Source: Bacteroidales bacterium (lineage in GTDB: Bacteria > Bacteroidota > Bacteroidia > Bacteroidales > UBA12077). Taken from it: DNA of 64,000 nucleotides. Location: contig JANQHE010000012.1 in the NCBI GenBank assembly GCA_028282785.1, positions 28,146 to 92,145 of the forward strand, read 5' to 3'. Position numbers and translations under genes: made by a program. This document shows positions 55,910 to 64,000 of this stretch, piece after piece. Below the pieces are notes generated by a model. That model saw nothing but the letters and a program-made list of their open reading frames with translations. It did not search any database and had not been told where the DNA came from. Position 1 is the stretch's first letter. Every line of letters starts with the position of its first letter.

Positions 55910-58900
55910 ATGAAAAAACTAACCATGATTTTCGCATTTGTGTTTGCTATTTTTAGTTACGCAAATGTATTTTCTCAAGGGGTTACAACTTCATCTATGA
56001 CAGGTAAAGTTGTAAATGATAAGGGAGAAGCGATTGATATTGCAAACATTGTTGCGATTCATGTACCAACCGGAACACAGTATGGAACCATAACCATGAA
56101 AGATGGTCGGTTCAATATCAGGAACATGCGTATTGGAGGGCCATACAAAGTAGTTGCTACTTTTATGGGGTACCAGGAGAGTGTACAGGAAAATATTTAT
56201 CTTGAGTTGAATAAAACTGTAGAGGTTGATTTAGAGTTAGTCGAATCAACGATAACACTGGAAGAGGTAGTTGTTTCATATGAAGGAGATGATTTTATCA
56301 ATCCTAACAAAACCGGTTCGCAAACCAATATAGACAGGGAAAGAATTGAGAAATTACCTTCTATTGCAAGGAGCCAGCAAGATTTTACCAGATTAACTCC
56401 TGAATCGGATGGAAATAGTTTTGGGGGACGTAATAATCTATACAATAACTTCTCGTTAGACGGATCGATTTTCAACAATTCATTTGGATTAGATTATGCA
56501 ACTCCCGGTGGGCAAGCTGATGCTCAACCGGTATCATTAGATGCAATTGATCAGATCCAGGTTTCATTAGCTCCTTTTGATGTTCGGGAAGGTGGCTTTA
56601 CAGGTGCCGGTGTTAACGCCGTAACGAAATCAGGTACTAATGAGATTTCAGGATCAGCATACTATTTCTTCCGTAATGAAAGTATGATAGGTGAAAAAGT
56701 TGGTGATGTCACATCTGAAAACTTTGATTTTTCAGCAAAACAATTTGGCGTTAGCATTGGAGGTCCGATTATTAAAGATAAATTATTTTTCTTTATTAAT
56801 GCAGAAGCTGAAAGAAGAGACCAGTTAGCTCATGGTTTTGTTGCAGACAATGGCAGTAATACCGGGCAGTCTAATGTAACAAGTGTCTTAGAATCAGATC
56901 TTATTGCCGTACGTAATCATTTAATTAGTGAATGGAATTATGATCCGGGAAAATATCAGGGATATAATCATGAAACTTATAATGATAAGTTATTAATTAA
57001 ATTGGACTGGAATGTTGCTAAAAATCATTCCTTAACAGTTCGTTATAACATGTTAGATGCATGGAAAGATATTCTTCCTCATCCGGAAGCTGTGGGTGGC
57101 AGAGGACCAACAAGTTTTAGAATGCCTTTCGAAAATTCGTCATACAGAATATTTAATCAAATACATTCCGTAGTAGCAGAATTTAATTCTATTTTTTCCG
57201 ATAGAATGTCCAATAACTTACTAGTAGGTTACACCGCATTTCGCGATGAAAGAGATCCTTTTTCTGAACCTTTTCCTGTGGTTGACATACAAGATGCAAA
57301 TGGTAATGTGGCAATTACAATGGGTTCTGAAATGTTCTCAACACATAACAGACTAAATCAGGATGTTTTCCAAATAAGAAATAATTTCACTTATTATATG
57401 GATAAACATACTATTACTGCTGGATTTAACTATGAATTATTCAAATTTGAAAATTCATTTAATTTATTCTACTATCCATGGGTTACAGCATTTTCCGTAA
57501 GTGATTTTATAAGTAATAACTTTGCTTATTTTGTTGATAATACCGGCTTAAATACGGGTGATTTAAATCAGGATGTTGTTAATGCGCAACAAACAGATTA
57601 TTTATGGTCTTACGTTGATGTAGCTCAGTTAGCAGTTTATGTTCAAGATGAATTCAGAGTAAATGACAAGTTAAATATCACCGGTGGTTTACGTATTGAT
57701 GTTCCCATGTACTTTAATGATATTGTAACTGATAAAAACAGGGACGCTGTTCAAGAAGTAAGAGACTTTGATGGTTGGGTTGATGAAAATGGTGATCAAA
57801 TAGATGTTGATCCTGGAAAATGGCCCGATAGTAAAATATTATGGTCTCCACGTTTAGGTTTCAATTATGATGTTAAAAACGATAACACGATTCAGGTTCG
57901 TGGTGGTACAGGTATTTTTAGCGGTAGAATACCATTTGTATGGTTAGGAAACCAATCTTCAAACTCTGGTATGTACCCTGGATATTATTTTCAAGTGAAT
58001 GCTACATCTAAAGATTTCAGATGGCCACAAGTATGGAAAACGAATTTAGCGGTTGATGTACTATTTGGAGAAGGTTGGAATGCTTCATTAGAAGGTATAT
58101 TTGGAAAAGATCTTAATGCAATCGTACACAGAAATTATAACATGGCCCCTCCTTCCGGACAATTAACAGGAACAGGAGATAACAGAGCTATTTTCGCAAA
58201 TTTTGGTGAGCAAAATATTTATTCTGCCGATGCTGATGCAATTGGTTTTCTTGATGCGGGTACAATTGTTTTAGACAATACCGATGAAGGTTATCAGTTT
58301 AGCATTACTCCAAAATTAGGTAAGAAATTCGATTTTGGCTTAAACTTAGATGCAGCTTATACTTACATGGAATCAAAAGATTATACTTCTATTCCTGCCG
58401 AAATTGCAGCTGACGCATTCCAAAGAAATCCTGTTGTGGGCAATCCAAATGATCCACAGTTATCTTGGTCCCGTTATGGTTTACAACACAGAATTATAGC
58501 ATCCGCATTATACAGAATTGAATATGGTAAATTTGCTACCTCTTTTGCATTATTCTTTGAAGCCGGAAGAGGTGACAGATACTCATATGTATATTCAGGC
58601 GACCTGAACCAGGACGGTATCTCAAATAATGATTTACTTTACGTTCCTGAAAATTCTTCGGATATAACATTAGTAGATTATGTCGATGGTGAAGGACAAA
58701 CTGTGACTGCAGCTCAACAATGGACAGCTCTTAATGCATTCATTGAACAAGATGATTATCTAAGTGAAAGGAGAGGTAAATATGCTGAACGTAATGGTGC
58801 AATGCTGCCTTGGTTTACGCAGTTTGATATACGTTTAGCTCAGGATTTCAATTTTGAATTAATGGGCAAAATAAACAAGTTTCAATTAACAATTGACTTA

Positions 58901-59107
58901 TTAAACGCAGGAAACTTAATAAATTCCGATTGGGGTGTTAGACAATTTGCTACAACGTATACACCAATTACAGTAAACAATGTAGATGCAGCTACAGGTG
59001 TGCACGATTTCAGATTCGATACTGATTTAACTGACTCATATACTGATGATGTTTCAATCAACTCTAAATGGCAATTACAAATTGGTTTAAGATATATCTT
59101 TAATTAA
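55910..59107 (+). CDS. Oar-like TonB-dependent receptor with carboxypeptidase-regulatory domain
   Basis: The protein has 1065 residues. The signal peptide ends at NVFSQ. A CarboxypepD_reg-like beta domain follows (about 28-115: MTGKVVNDKGEAIDIANIVAIHV, KDGRFNIRNMRIGGPYKVVATFMGYQ), then a plug domain with SQQDFTRLTPESDGNSFGGRNNLYNNFSLDGSIFNN and APFDVREGGFTGAGVNAVTKSGTNEISGSAYYFFRNES. A large beta-barrel completes it, ending in SKWQLQIGLRYIFN. This is the OmpA-related/Oar type, different from SusC, and the ligand is unknown. No SusD partner is present. It is a single gene followed by a terminator. Confidence 0.93.
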   Translation: MKKLTMIFAFVFAIFSYANVFSQGVTTSSMTGKVVNDKGEAIDIANIVAIHVPTGTQYGTITMKDGRFNIRNMRIGGPYKVVATFMGYQESVQENIYLELNKTVEVDLELVESTITLEEVVVSYEGDDFINPNKTGSQTNIDRERIEKLPSIARSQQDFTRLTPESDGNSFGGRNNLYNNFSLDGSIFNNSFGLDYATPGGQADAQPVSLDAIDQIQVSLAPFDVREGGFTGAGVNAVTKSGTNEISGSAYYFFRNESMIGEKVGDVTSENFDFSAKQFGVSIGGPIIKDKLFFFINAEAERRDQLAHGFVADNGSNTGQSNVTSVLESDLIAVRNHLISEWNYDPGKYQGYNHETYNDKLLIKLDWNVAKNHSLTVRYNMLDAWKDILPHPEAVGGRGPTSFRMPFENSSYRIFNQIHSVVAEFNSIFSDRMSNNLLVGYTAFRDERDPFSEPFPVVDIQDANGNVAITMGSEMFSTHNRLNQDVFQIRNNFTYYMDKHTITAGFNYELFKFENSFNLFYYPWVTAFSVSDFISNNFAYFVDNTGLNTGDLNQDVVNAQQTDYLWSYVDVAQLAVYVQDEFRVNDKLNITGGLRIDVPMYFNDIVTDKNRDAVQEVRDFDGWVDENGDQIDVDPGKWPDSKILWSPRLGFNYDVKNDNTIQVRGGTGIFSGRIPFVWLGNQSSNSGMYPGYYFQVNATSKDFRWPQVWKTNLAVDVLFGEGWNASLEGIFGKDLNAIVHRNYNMAPPSGQLTGTGDNRAIFANFGEQNIYSADADAIGFLDAGTIVLDNTDEGYQFSITPKLGKKFDFGLNLDAAYTYMESKDYTSIPAEIAADAFQRNPVVGNPNDPQLSWSRYGLQHRIIASALYRIEYGKFATSFALFFEAGRGDRYSYVYSGDLNQDGISNNDLLYVPENSSDITLVDYVDGEGQTVTAAQQWTALNAFIEQDDYLSERRGKYAERNGAMLPWFTQFDIRLAQDFNFELMGKINKFQLTIDLLNAGNLINSDWGVRQFATTYTPITVNNVDAATGVHDFRFDTDLTDSYTDDVSINSKWQLQIGLRYIFN

Positions 59108-59125
59108 TTTAATCCGCAAAATCAT

Positions 59126-59156
59126 AAAAGGGCCTTTTTATACAAGGCTCTTTTTT
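59126..59156 (+). terminator. Terminator of the Oar-like receptor gene
   Basis: AAAGGGCCTT pairs with AAGGCTCTTT across a 7-base loop with one wobble, overlapping a T-run. Confidence 0.75.
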
Positions 59157-59159
59157 ATC

Positions 59160-59318
59160 AAACAGACTTTAAAAGATGCCGACCTGATTAAGCAATTTAA
59201 AAAGCTTGACCAACTGCCGGAAGAAGAAAAGAAAACTATAGTTAAAGTGATTTCAGCGTACATACGTGATTTTAACGCCAAACAGGCTTATTATAAAACA
59301 AAAAGGTTCAAGCATTAA
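59160..59318 (+). pseudogene. C-terminal remnant of an XRE-type HTH regulator
   Basis: The frame from 59160 reads KQTLKDADLIKQFKKLDQLP, EEEKKTIVKVISAYIRDFNA, KQAYYKTKRFKH and stops at 59316-59318. LIKQFKKLDxLPEEEKKTIxKVISAYIRDFxAKQAY is the helical tail that follows the helix-turn-helix in Bacteroidota XRE-family regulators. The DNA-binding half and start codon are missing, so this is a fragment left by a deletion or insertion at the border of the Rhs locus. Its own perfect terminator has survived. Confidence 0.75.
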
Positions 59319-59331
59319 CTTGAACCTTTTT
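59304..59331 (+). terminator. Terminator of the HTH remnant
   Basis: AGGTTCAAG-CATTAA-CTTGAACCT is a perfect nine-pair stem overlapping the last codons, followed by TTTTTG. Confidence 0.85.
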
Positions 59332-59350
59332 GTTTTATTGCATATTCAAT

Positions 59351-60136
59351 CTAATTATCTTCTATATAATACAGCTTGTGTAAATAAAATTGCTTTTCGA
59401 TTTCAGAAGTCCTTCCTTTAATATTAACTACTCCTGTTAGTACTGTATATCCACTTTTAATTGGCTTTATTATAAATTGTGTAGATAAATTATCTGAAGT
59501 TATAATCTTATTATCAATAGATTCAAATTTACCAAATCTATCTATCAGTATAACTTCAATTGATTTTTCTGATTTCCCTTGATTAAAAACTTCCAATTCT
59601 ATTGCTTCTTCCTTTCCTACTTTCAAAGTATCGTTAGACTCTAAAGCATAATAATAACTTTTATCCTTGACTATATCATCATCTTCAAGTGTCAACATTC
59701 CAATCAAGACAAGCTTTCCTTCAAATTCAGTATAAACCTTTACTCCTTTATCTTCTATGTAATTATACATTAACAACACAGTATCATCTTCAAAGTAGTA
59801 CTCATTCTCAACATTTCCATTTAAATCAAAACTTCGTTGGTAACCATTCTTTAGTCCATTAATATAAGTAGTTACAATTTTTAAATTACTGTTTTCTGAA
59901 TACTGTTTCACCAATCCTTCTGTTTTTCCATTTTTAAAATGTCCACTCTGAAAAATAGTTCCATCAGGATAATAACTCTCCAAATAATAATTTAGAGTAT
60001 CATTGGCACTATTTAAAACCTTTTTTGTTTTAACTGTACCATCTTCATAATATGTACATATCTCCGTATTATTTTTATTGGCACAACCACTTATTGCAAA
60101 TACGGTTAACAATAATAAAATCTTAATATTCTTCAT
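59351..60136 (-). CDS. YwqK/MORN-type lipoprotein, partner of the orphan Rhs tip
   Basis: The protein has 261 residues. The lipobox ISGC places the lipid-bearing cysteine at 18. Residues about 25-120 contain MORN-like YwqK repeats (YYEDGTVKTKKVL, YYPDGTIFQSGHFKNGKTEG, YINGLKNGYQRSFDLNGNVENEYYF). The C-terminal half (about 150-255) is a beta domain that I do not recognise. Proteins of this kind are often encoded beside toxins. Here the ATG lies one base after the stop of the Rhs fragment, so co-expression is certain and an immunity role is plausible but unproven. Confidence 0.75.
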   Translation of the reverse strand: MKNIKILLLLTVFAISGCANKNNTEICTYYEDGTVKTKKVLNSANDTLNYYLESYYPDGTIFQSGHFKNGKTEGLVKQYSENSNLKIVTTYINGLKNGYQRSFDLNGNVENEYYFEDDTVLLMYNYIEDKGVKVYTEFEGKLVLIGMLTLEDDDIVKDKSYYYALESNDTLKVGKEEAIELEVFNQGKSEKSIEVILIDRFGKFESIDNKIITSDNLSTQFIIKPIKSGYTVLTGVVNIKGRTSEIEKQFYLHKLYYIEDN

Positions 60137-60137
60137 T

Positions 60138-61718
60138 TTACTTACGCTCCTTTGTTACTTTACCTTTTCGTCCAGGATTGGATATATAAAAGAAAATAGA
60201 ATCTCCTGATTCAAAATCTACATCATTAATATTCATAATTGTATCTGTTTTGTTTGCTGTAGCTAAATCCAACATCCAAATAGTATCAACTTTAATAAGT
60301 TCATTATTATTACTTGCACTTTCTTCCATTATTTCTTTATCTGGGGTTCCATCCTCACTTACTTCATCTACAATATCATTAATGGTTTCTACAGTAGAAG
60401 CAACATCTTCAATGTCAGGTGGACCAGGTGTCCGTTTAGGAGATTTACTCTTAGCACCAAATGCAGCAAACAATAAATCAATATCAATATAACCACCCCA
60501 ATGCAAAGCAGTAAACCTTGTTGTCATATCACCTCCACCTGGTAGTGAAAATGAATATCCAAATTTTACGCTACGCTTTTTTGGTGCTGGTTTTTTATAA
60601 ATTCTTTTTGCTGTACACACCACTTCTTTAAGCTTATAATGTTTTGCTGGCTTTGCTTTTTTTGCTTCTTTTTTTGCTTTGCGCTGCTCTTTTCTGTGAG
60701 CTCGGTTCTCCCTACGTTTAACTTTATCTTTAGCATTCATACCTTTAAAATCGGTAAATCGAACAGGGTTATCATAAGCATATAAATATGGACTTTGTTT
60801 TAAAAACCATTCGCCTAAAGGGTCTTGCGTAGTAAAAACAGGTACGTCTGGCATATAATAACGGGCACCGTATGCGTAAAGATTCAGCTTTACTCCATTA
60901 AGCATATCATCCTGCAATTCCTTTCCATTATATTTCAGCTTGTTATCCGCTCCACGGTCAACTGCTAAATCTCCAATGCTCATTCCATAGGGATAATAGT
61001 GGTTTTCCTGTAAAACTTCATTATCTGCCAATACTCCATCACCATTACCATCAGCAAAAACAGTACGTGTATTATCTAAATGATCTTTTAAAAAATATTC
61101 ATACTGGAACGTCCCTGCTGTTGGTTGTGTAATTCTTCCTTCACTGGTTGAAATATAATCCAAATCACTATCTTTGTAAACAAAGTTTCCAACATAATCC
61201 GTGTAACTAACTGCTCCGCTTTGTACAAGTTCTTTGCTTAACTTTGCTCCACTTGCATCATAAATGTATCTTACCGTGTCATTTCCGCCAACAATTTCTT
61301 TTGGAAGGTTCAAATAGTTATAAGCAAAAGTAAAACCTTTGTTATCATCAACATCCATATTTCCGTTAAAGTCGTAATGGTATTCAGTTTCAGCATCAAC
61401 TCCATCATAAAAGCCTAATACTAAATCTCCACTATCTTCTGCTTTCTTTAATTGGTTTCCATCATATGTCATGGTGAGGTTATCAATGTACCCTGCTGCT
61501 GTATTATGCCTTCCAAGAGTTAAAATATTTCCATTGGCATCATAAGTAATATTCTCGACACTGTATTTATCCACATCTGTATTCAATGCTGCGCCTGCTG
61601 CAAATTTCGCTCTTTCCAAACGGTTTATATTATCATAACCATAACCATAGGCTTTTACTCCAAATTCCGGGGTGTTCCACTTAATGGCAGCAATGTCTCC
61701 GTTGTAAAAAGTTTCCAT
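60138..61718 (-). CDS. Orphan Rhs core fragment with variable C-terminal tip
   Basis: The protein has 526 residues. The frame is open back only to about 61757, so the long N-terminal Rhs part is absent. The visible part is YD-repeat shell (YGYDNINRLERAKFA, NITYDANGNILTL, YHYDFNGNMDVDDNKGFTF) followed by the core LKYNGKELQDDMLNG...YGARYYMPDVPVFTTQDPLGEW and YAYDNPVRFTDFKGM (about 270-330). After it come a basic segment rich in K, A and E (RRENRAHRKEQRKAKKEAKK) and about 170 residues of unknown fold. It resembles displaced Rhs-CT tips kept downstream of a full rhs gene. The toxin activity cannot be read. Confidence 0.85.
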   Translation of the reverse strand: METFYNGDIAAIKWNTPEFGVKAYGYGYDNINRLERAKFAAGAALNTDVDKYSVENITYDANGNILTLGRHNTAAGYIDNLTMTYDGNQLKKAEDSGDLVLGFYDGVDAETEYHYDFNGNMDVDDNKGFTFAYNYLNLPKEIVGGNDTVRYIYDASGAKLSKELVQSGAVSYTDYVGNFVYKDSDLDYISTSEGRITQPTAGTFQYEYFLKDHLDNTRTVFADGNGDGVLADNEVLQENHYYPYGMSIGDLAVDRGADNKLKYNGKELQDDMLNGVKLNLYAYGARYYMPDVPVFTTQDPLGEWFLKQSPYLYAYDNPVRFTDFKGMNAKDKVKRRENRAHRKEQRKAKKEAKKAKPAKHYKLKEVVCTAKRIYKKPAPKKRSVKFGYSFSLPGGGDMTTRFTALHWGGYIDIDLLFAAFGAKSKSPKRTPGPPDIEDVASTVETINDIVDEVSEDGTPDKEIMEESASNNNELIKVDTIWMLDLATANKTDTIMNINDVDFESGDSIFFYISNPGRKGKVTKERK

Positions 61719-61947
61719 ATTTAAACTACTTGCCTGGTTTATTTTCTTTTATAATTTAAGTATTGTTGTATCGTAAATATAAGTAAACATTCAAGATATA
61801 TGCTGAGAATTAAATATATTTGCATTAAAAATTATAAATTGCTAATATTAAGAGAAATTATAGGATCAAATAAGCATATAATATAATAACAAAGAGGTTT
61901 TTACTTACTATACAATATAATGCCCTTTTACTTAAATTTAAGAATAA

Positions 61948-62271
61948 ATGCTCGAGTTAGTAATTGAAATTATAATAGGAATAGGATTATCGATTCTTGT
62001 TATTTTAATGGTATTTCAATTCATAATATTTAATAAATATAAAAAAATCAAGCTTTCTGAAAATCCTGAATTTGAAGCTTCTAACTATCAATTCAGTGTT
62101 GGTGCAACTTATTTTTTCTTCCCAATACAAATTAGTGAAAAGGATACAAACCCTAAACTAAATCATTTGAAAAATATTTATAATAAATCAATTATAATTT
62201 GGTGGATTATACTAACAACTCTTTTATTTATAACACTTACTCTAATACTTATAAAATATTTAATTAGCTAG
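61948..62271 (+). CDS. Small two-TM protein within the Rhs locus
   Basis: The protein has 107 residues. A hydrophobic helix lies at about 3-28 and a second at about 82-104, with a polar stretch between (KYKKIKLSENPEFEASNYQFSVGATYFFFPIQISEKDTN). It faces the opposite way to the surrounding Rhs/YwqK genes and fills the gap between the two modules. I do not recognise it; an immunity protein of a lost tip is one possibility. Confidence 0.55.
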   Translation: MLELVIEIIIGIGLSILVILMVFQFIIFNKYKKIKLSENPEFEASNYQFSVGATYFFFPIQISEKDTNPKLNHLKNIYNKSIIIWWIILTTLLFITLTLILIKYLIS

Positions 62272-62282
62272 AATACATCTGT

Positions 62283-63161
62283 TTATTTGAAACTATATGC
62301 TATTTCTTTGTATAAATTTATGTATTCTAAATAATTTTCCTTTAATACAAAAAAGGACAACTGAAAGAAATCTGACTTTCTCTTTATAAAAAACTGCATT
62401 ATAATGTATCTTTCATTATTCCTATCAAGAGAATATGTAACCCAATTCGCGTCAAATCCATTTATTTTATCCTCCCCATTACTAAGTAATTCAAATTTAA
62501 AATCCTTATATGCTTCTTCCACTTCCATTATACTTCGTGATGTTATCTCTTCTAAATATAATTCTTGCTCTTCAATATCAATTTTCAATACATTAAAATT
62601 TGCTTTTTTTAGCCTGGCAATTGAAGTATTCTTTGGGCTAGCTATTAAGATTGTTCCTTCAACATCTGTCCTTATAGACCATTCATTGGGATAATTAATT
62701 TCAAATTTATGCGTTGTATCAATAAAAATTTCCCAAAAAACTATCTTTTTAACTTTTTTATCAGAATAATACTCCCATTTACCTTCTTTTGAACCATTAT
62801 TATTATACATACCCGAAGCCTCCAAGTATCCTTCTTCGTGATAATAGTTCCACTTATTTATACGGTTCTTATTTTTTACTTGACCTGTTGAAGCTAAATT
62901 CCCATTTTCATAATATTTCTCAAACTGTGTCATTCCATTCGTTCTCTTATGTATTTCTTGAATGTTGCCACTAGGATAATATAGTTTCTGTTCTACGACT
63001 GTTTTCCCATTTTTATATTTTAATTCACTTTTAATATTACCGTTATCGTAGTATTCCTTTTTTACCTTTTGTTGCGTACAACTATTAATGAAAATACTAA
63101 GAGTTATTATAAAAATAACTCCTGGTATTTCTTTTTTCAGTTTCTTTAATAAATTTAACAT
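62283..63161 (-). CDS. YwqK/MORN-type lipoprotein, partner of the second Rhs protein
   Basis: The protein has 292 residues. The lipobox INSC puts the cysteine at 28. MORN-like repeats cover about 35-135 (YYDNGNIKSELKYKNGKTVV, YYPSGNIQEIHKRTNG, YYENGNLASTGQVKNKNRINKWNYYHEEGYLEASGMYNNNGSKEGKWEYYSDK). A C-terminal domain (about 148-290: THKFEINYPNEWSIRTDVEGTILIASP) resembles PsbP/DcrB-like folds. The gene begins 13 bases after the Rhs stop, the same arrangement as the other pair, but the C-terminal domains of the two lipoproteins differ, as expected for cognate immunity proteins. Confidence 0.75.
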   Translation of the reverse strand: MLNLLKKLKKEIPGVIFIITLSIFINSCTQQKVKKEYYDNGNIKSELKYKNGKTVVEQKLYYPSGNIQEIHKRTNGMTQFEKYYENGNLASTGQVKNKNRINKWNYYHEEGYLEASGMYNNNGSKEGKWEYYSDKKVKKIVFWEIFIDTTHKFEINYPNEWSIRTDVEGTILIASPKNTSIARLKKANFNVLKIDIEEQELYLEEITSRSIMEVEEAYKDFKFELLSNGEDKINGFDANWVTYSLDRNNERYIIMQFFIKRKSDFFQLSFFVLKENYLEYINLYKEIAYSFK

Positions 63162-63174
63162 TTAATTAGTAAAA

Positions 63175-64000
63175 TTATAATCCATTATCATCATTATCAT
63201 CATTATCAACATTAGTTTTTGAGTCAACTGTTAAAGAAGCATTTATCTCGACACCTATAATAACTGCAAACTTTGCACTTGAAAAGAATCCTGTACTTGT
63301 AGTATTTTCACCATTACTATTTTCTATATACTTTACAGCACCATTACCAACTCCCCCTTTAACAAATGATTGGTAACTTAATGTTCCATCTTGAAGTTGA
63401 TACTCATTCCCAATTTCTCCTTCAACTGCCAGTGCTCCTGCGCTTAAACCAGAGCTTCCTTCAATTTCACCATCCTTACCAATATAATCAGCTCCAACTG
63501 TTCCTGAAATTCCTTCAGAAGAAAAATCTGCTTCCGCTTCAAAACCTATCAAATCAACATTTAGAGCATTAGCGTCGAACCCAGCTATAGATTTATTATC
63601 AATCTGTGCCTTTTCAGCAATCTGTGCTCCTACAGATACTGTCACATCTCCTTTAGCTACTAATTTATTGTTTTCCAATGCTGATTGAGCTGATTGTACT
63701 ATCGACTTACCAACTACAACAACCATATTATAAGCTGCTTGAGCTACCGCTTTTTTACCTTGTTCTATTACTTTATCTAAGATTCCTCGTCCATCAGGAT
63801 CAATTGATCTTATAGGATTATTTGCTACATAAACATAAGGTGAAATAGAATAATATTTCTCTGCCCAAGGGTCCACACTGGTAAATATAGGATCTGCCGG
63901 AGAATAATACCGTGCACCATAAAAGTACCATCCTAATCCATAATTTTTTTGTAACTCCTTACCATTGTACAAATAATTGTTTTCTTCTACCTGAAGAATT
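63175..64000 (-). CDS. Rhs protein, C-terminal part, running off the window
   Basis: The frame is open to the window edge (ILQVEENNYLYNGKELQ), so most of the protein lies outside. The visible core is YNGKELQKNYGLGWYFYGARYYSPADPIFTSVDPWAEKYY...YVYVANNPIRSIDPDGRG. About 200 residues follow that are rich in Gly, Ala and Val (VTVSVGAQIAEKAQ, GISGTVGADYIGKDGEIEGSSGLSAGALAVEG). They end in a short acidic repeat (NVDNDDNDDNG) encoded by a trinucleotide-like run at 63183-63206. The tip resembles no known nuclease or deaminase that I can identify. The DNA of its core differs from the orphan core, so the two are not a recent duplication. Confidence 0.85.
   Translation of the reverse strand, partial: ILQVEENNYLYNGKELQKNYGLGWYFYGARYYSPADPIFTSVDPWAEKYYSISPYVYVANNPIRSIDPDGRGILDKVIEQGKKAVAQAAYNMVVVVGKSIVQSAQSALENNKLVAKGDVTVSVGAQIAEKAQIDNKSIAGFDANALNVDLIGFEAEADFSSEGISGTVGADYIGKDGEIEGSSGLSAGALAVEGEIGNEYQLQDGTLSYQSFVKGGVGNGAVKYIENSNGENTTSTGFFSSAKFAVIIGVEINASLTVDSKTNVDNDDNDDNGL

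Overview
The window comes from a low-GC member of the Bacteroidota, most likely class Bacteroidia. The evidence is the rpmB-rpmG-DUF4295-ftsY-rimO cluster, gyrA divergent from clpC, several TonB-dependent receptors, lipoproteins of Bacteroidota-only families (DUF6340, DUF6588), promoters with the TAnnTTTG -7 element, and almost no Shine-Dalgarno sequences. No tRNA, CRISPR array or intact insertion sequence was recognised. Every call was made by reading; no database was searched.

Layout. 1-5.9 kb: the end of an unknown gene, then an operon of a YfiR-like periplasmic protein, a TonB-dependent receptor and a membrane-anchored TPR protein. 5.9-7.1 kb: an MFS transporter of visibly higher GC. 7.4-16.8 kb: an accessory island. 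It holds a frameshifted secreted metallo-beta-lactamase-fold gene, a zeta-type toxin with its small partner, a cupin, a small frameshifted gene, a two-TM protein, and a compact three-gene operon of DNA methyltransferase, UvrD-like helicase fused to an AddB-like nuclease, and an unrecognised membrane-anchored protein. The operon is markedly AT-rich and is flanked by copies of two degenerate repeat families.

16.8-37.8 kb is mostly core genome: TPR protein, gyrA, clpC, tpx, rimO, ftsY, DUF4295, L33, L28, cinA, an M48 protease, a lipoprotein, fabG, a Cache-HAMP-GAF-PAS sensor, an outer-membrane protein, rarA and kdsA. 37.8-46.4 kb carries signalling and envelope genes: a TPR hybrid histidine kinase, then an operon of cNMP-binding histidine kinase, coiled-coil protein with 252-bp tandem repeats and START-like protein, then a serine hydrolase and a beta-barrel protein. 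46.6-55.4 kb holds slyD, an EFR1-type flavodoxin/ferredoxin, the RNase P RNA on the minus strand, a GT39 glycosyltransferase, gtrA, a DUF2027-Smr protein, queA and a YgiQ radical-SAM protein.

55.4-64 kb: a decayed TonB-receptor tail, a large Oar-like TonB receptor, a decayed HTH-regulator tail, and two Rhs C-terminal modules. Each Rhs module is followed at once by a YwqK/MORN-type lipoprotein. This looks like a polymorphic-toxin locus with one displaced (orphan) tip and one Rhs gene running off the window.

The best candidate for an undescribed system is the methyltransferase, helicase-nuclease and membrane-protein operon at 11.57-16.42 kb. The Rhs/YwqK modules come second.
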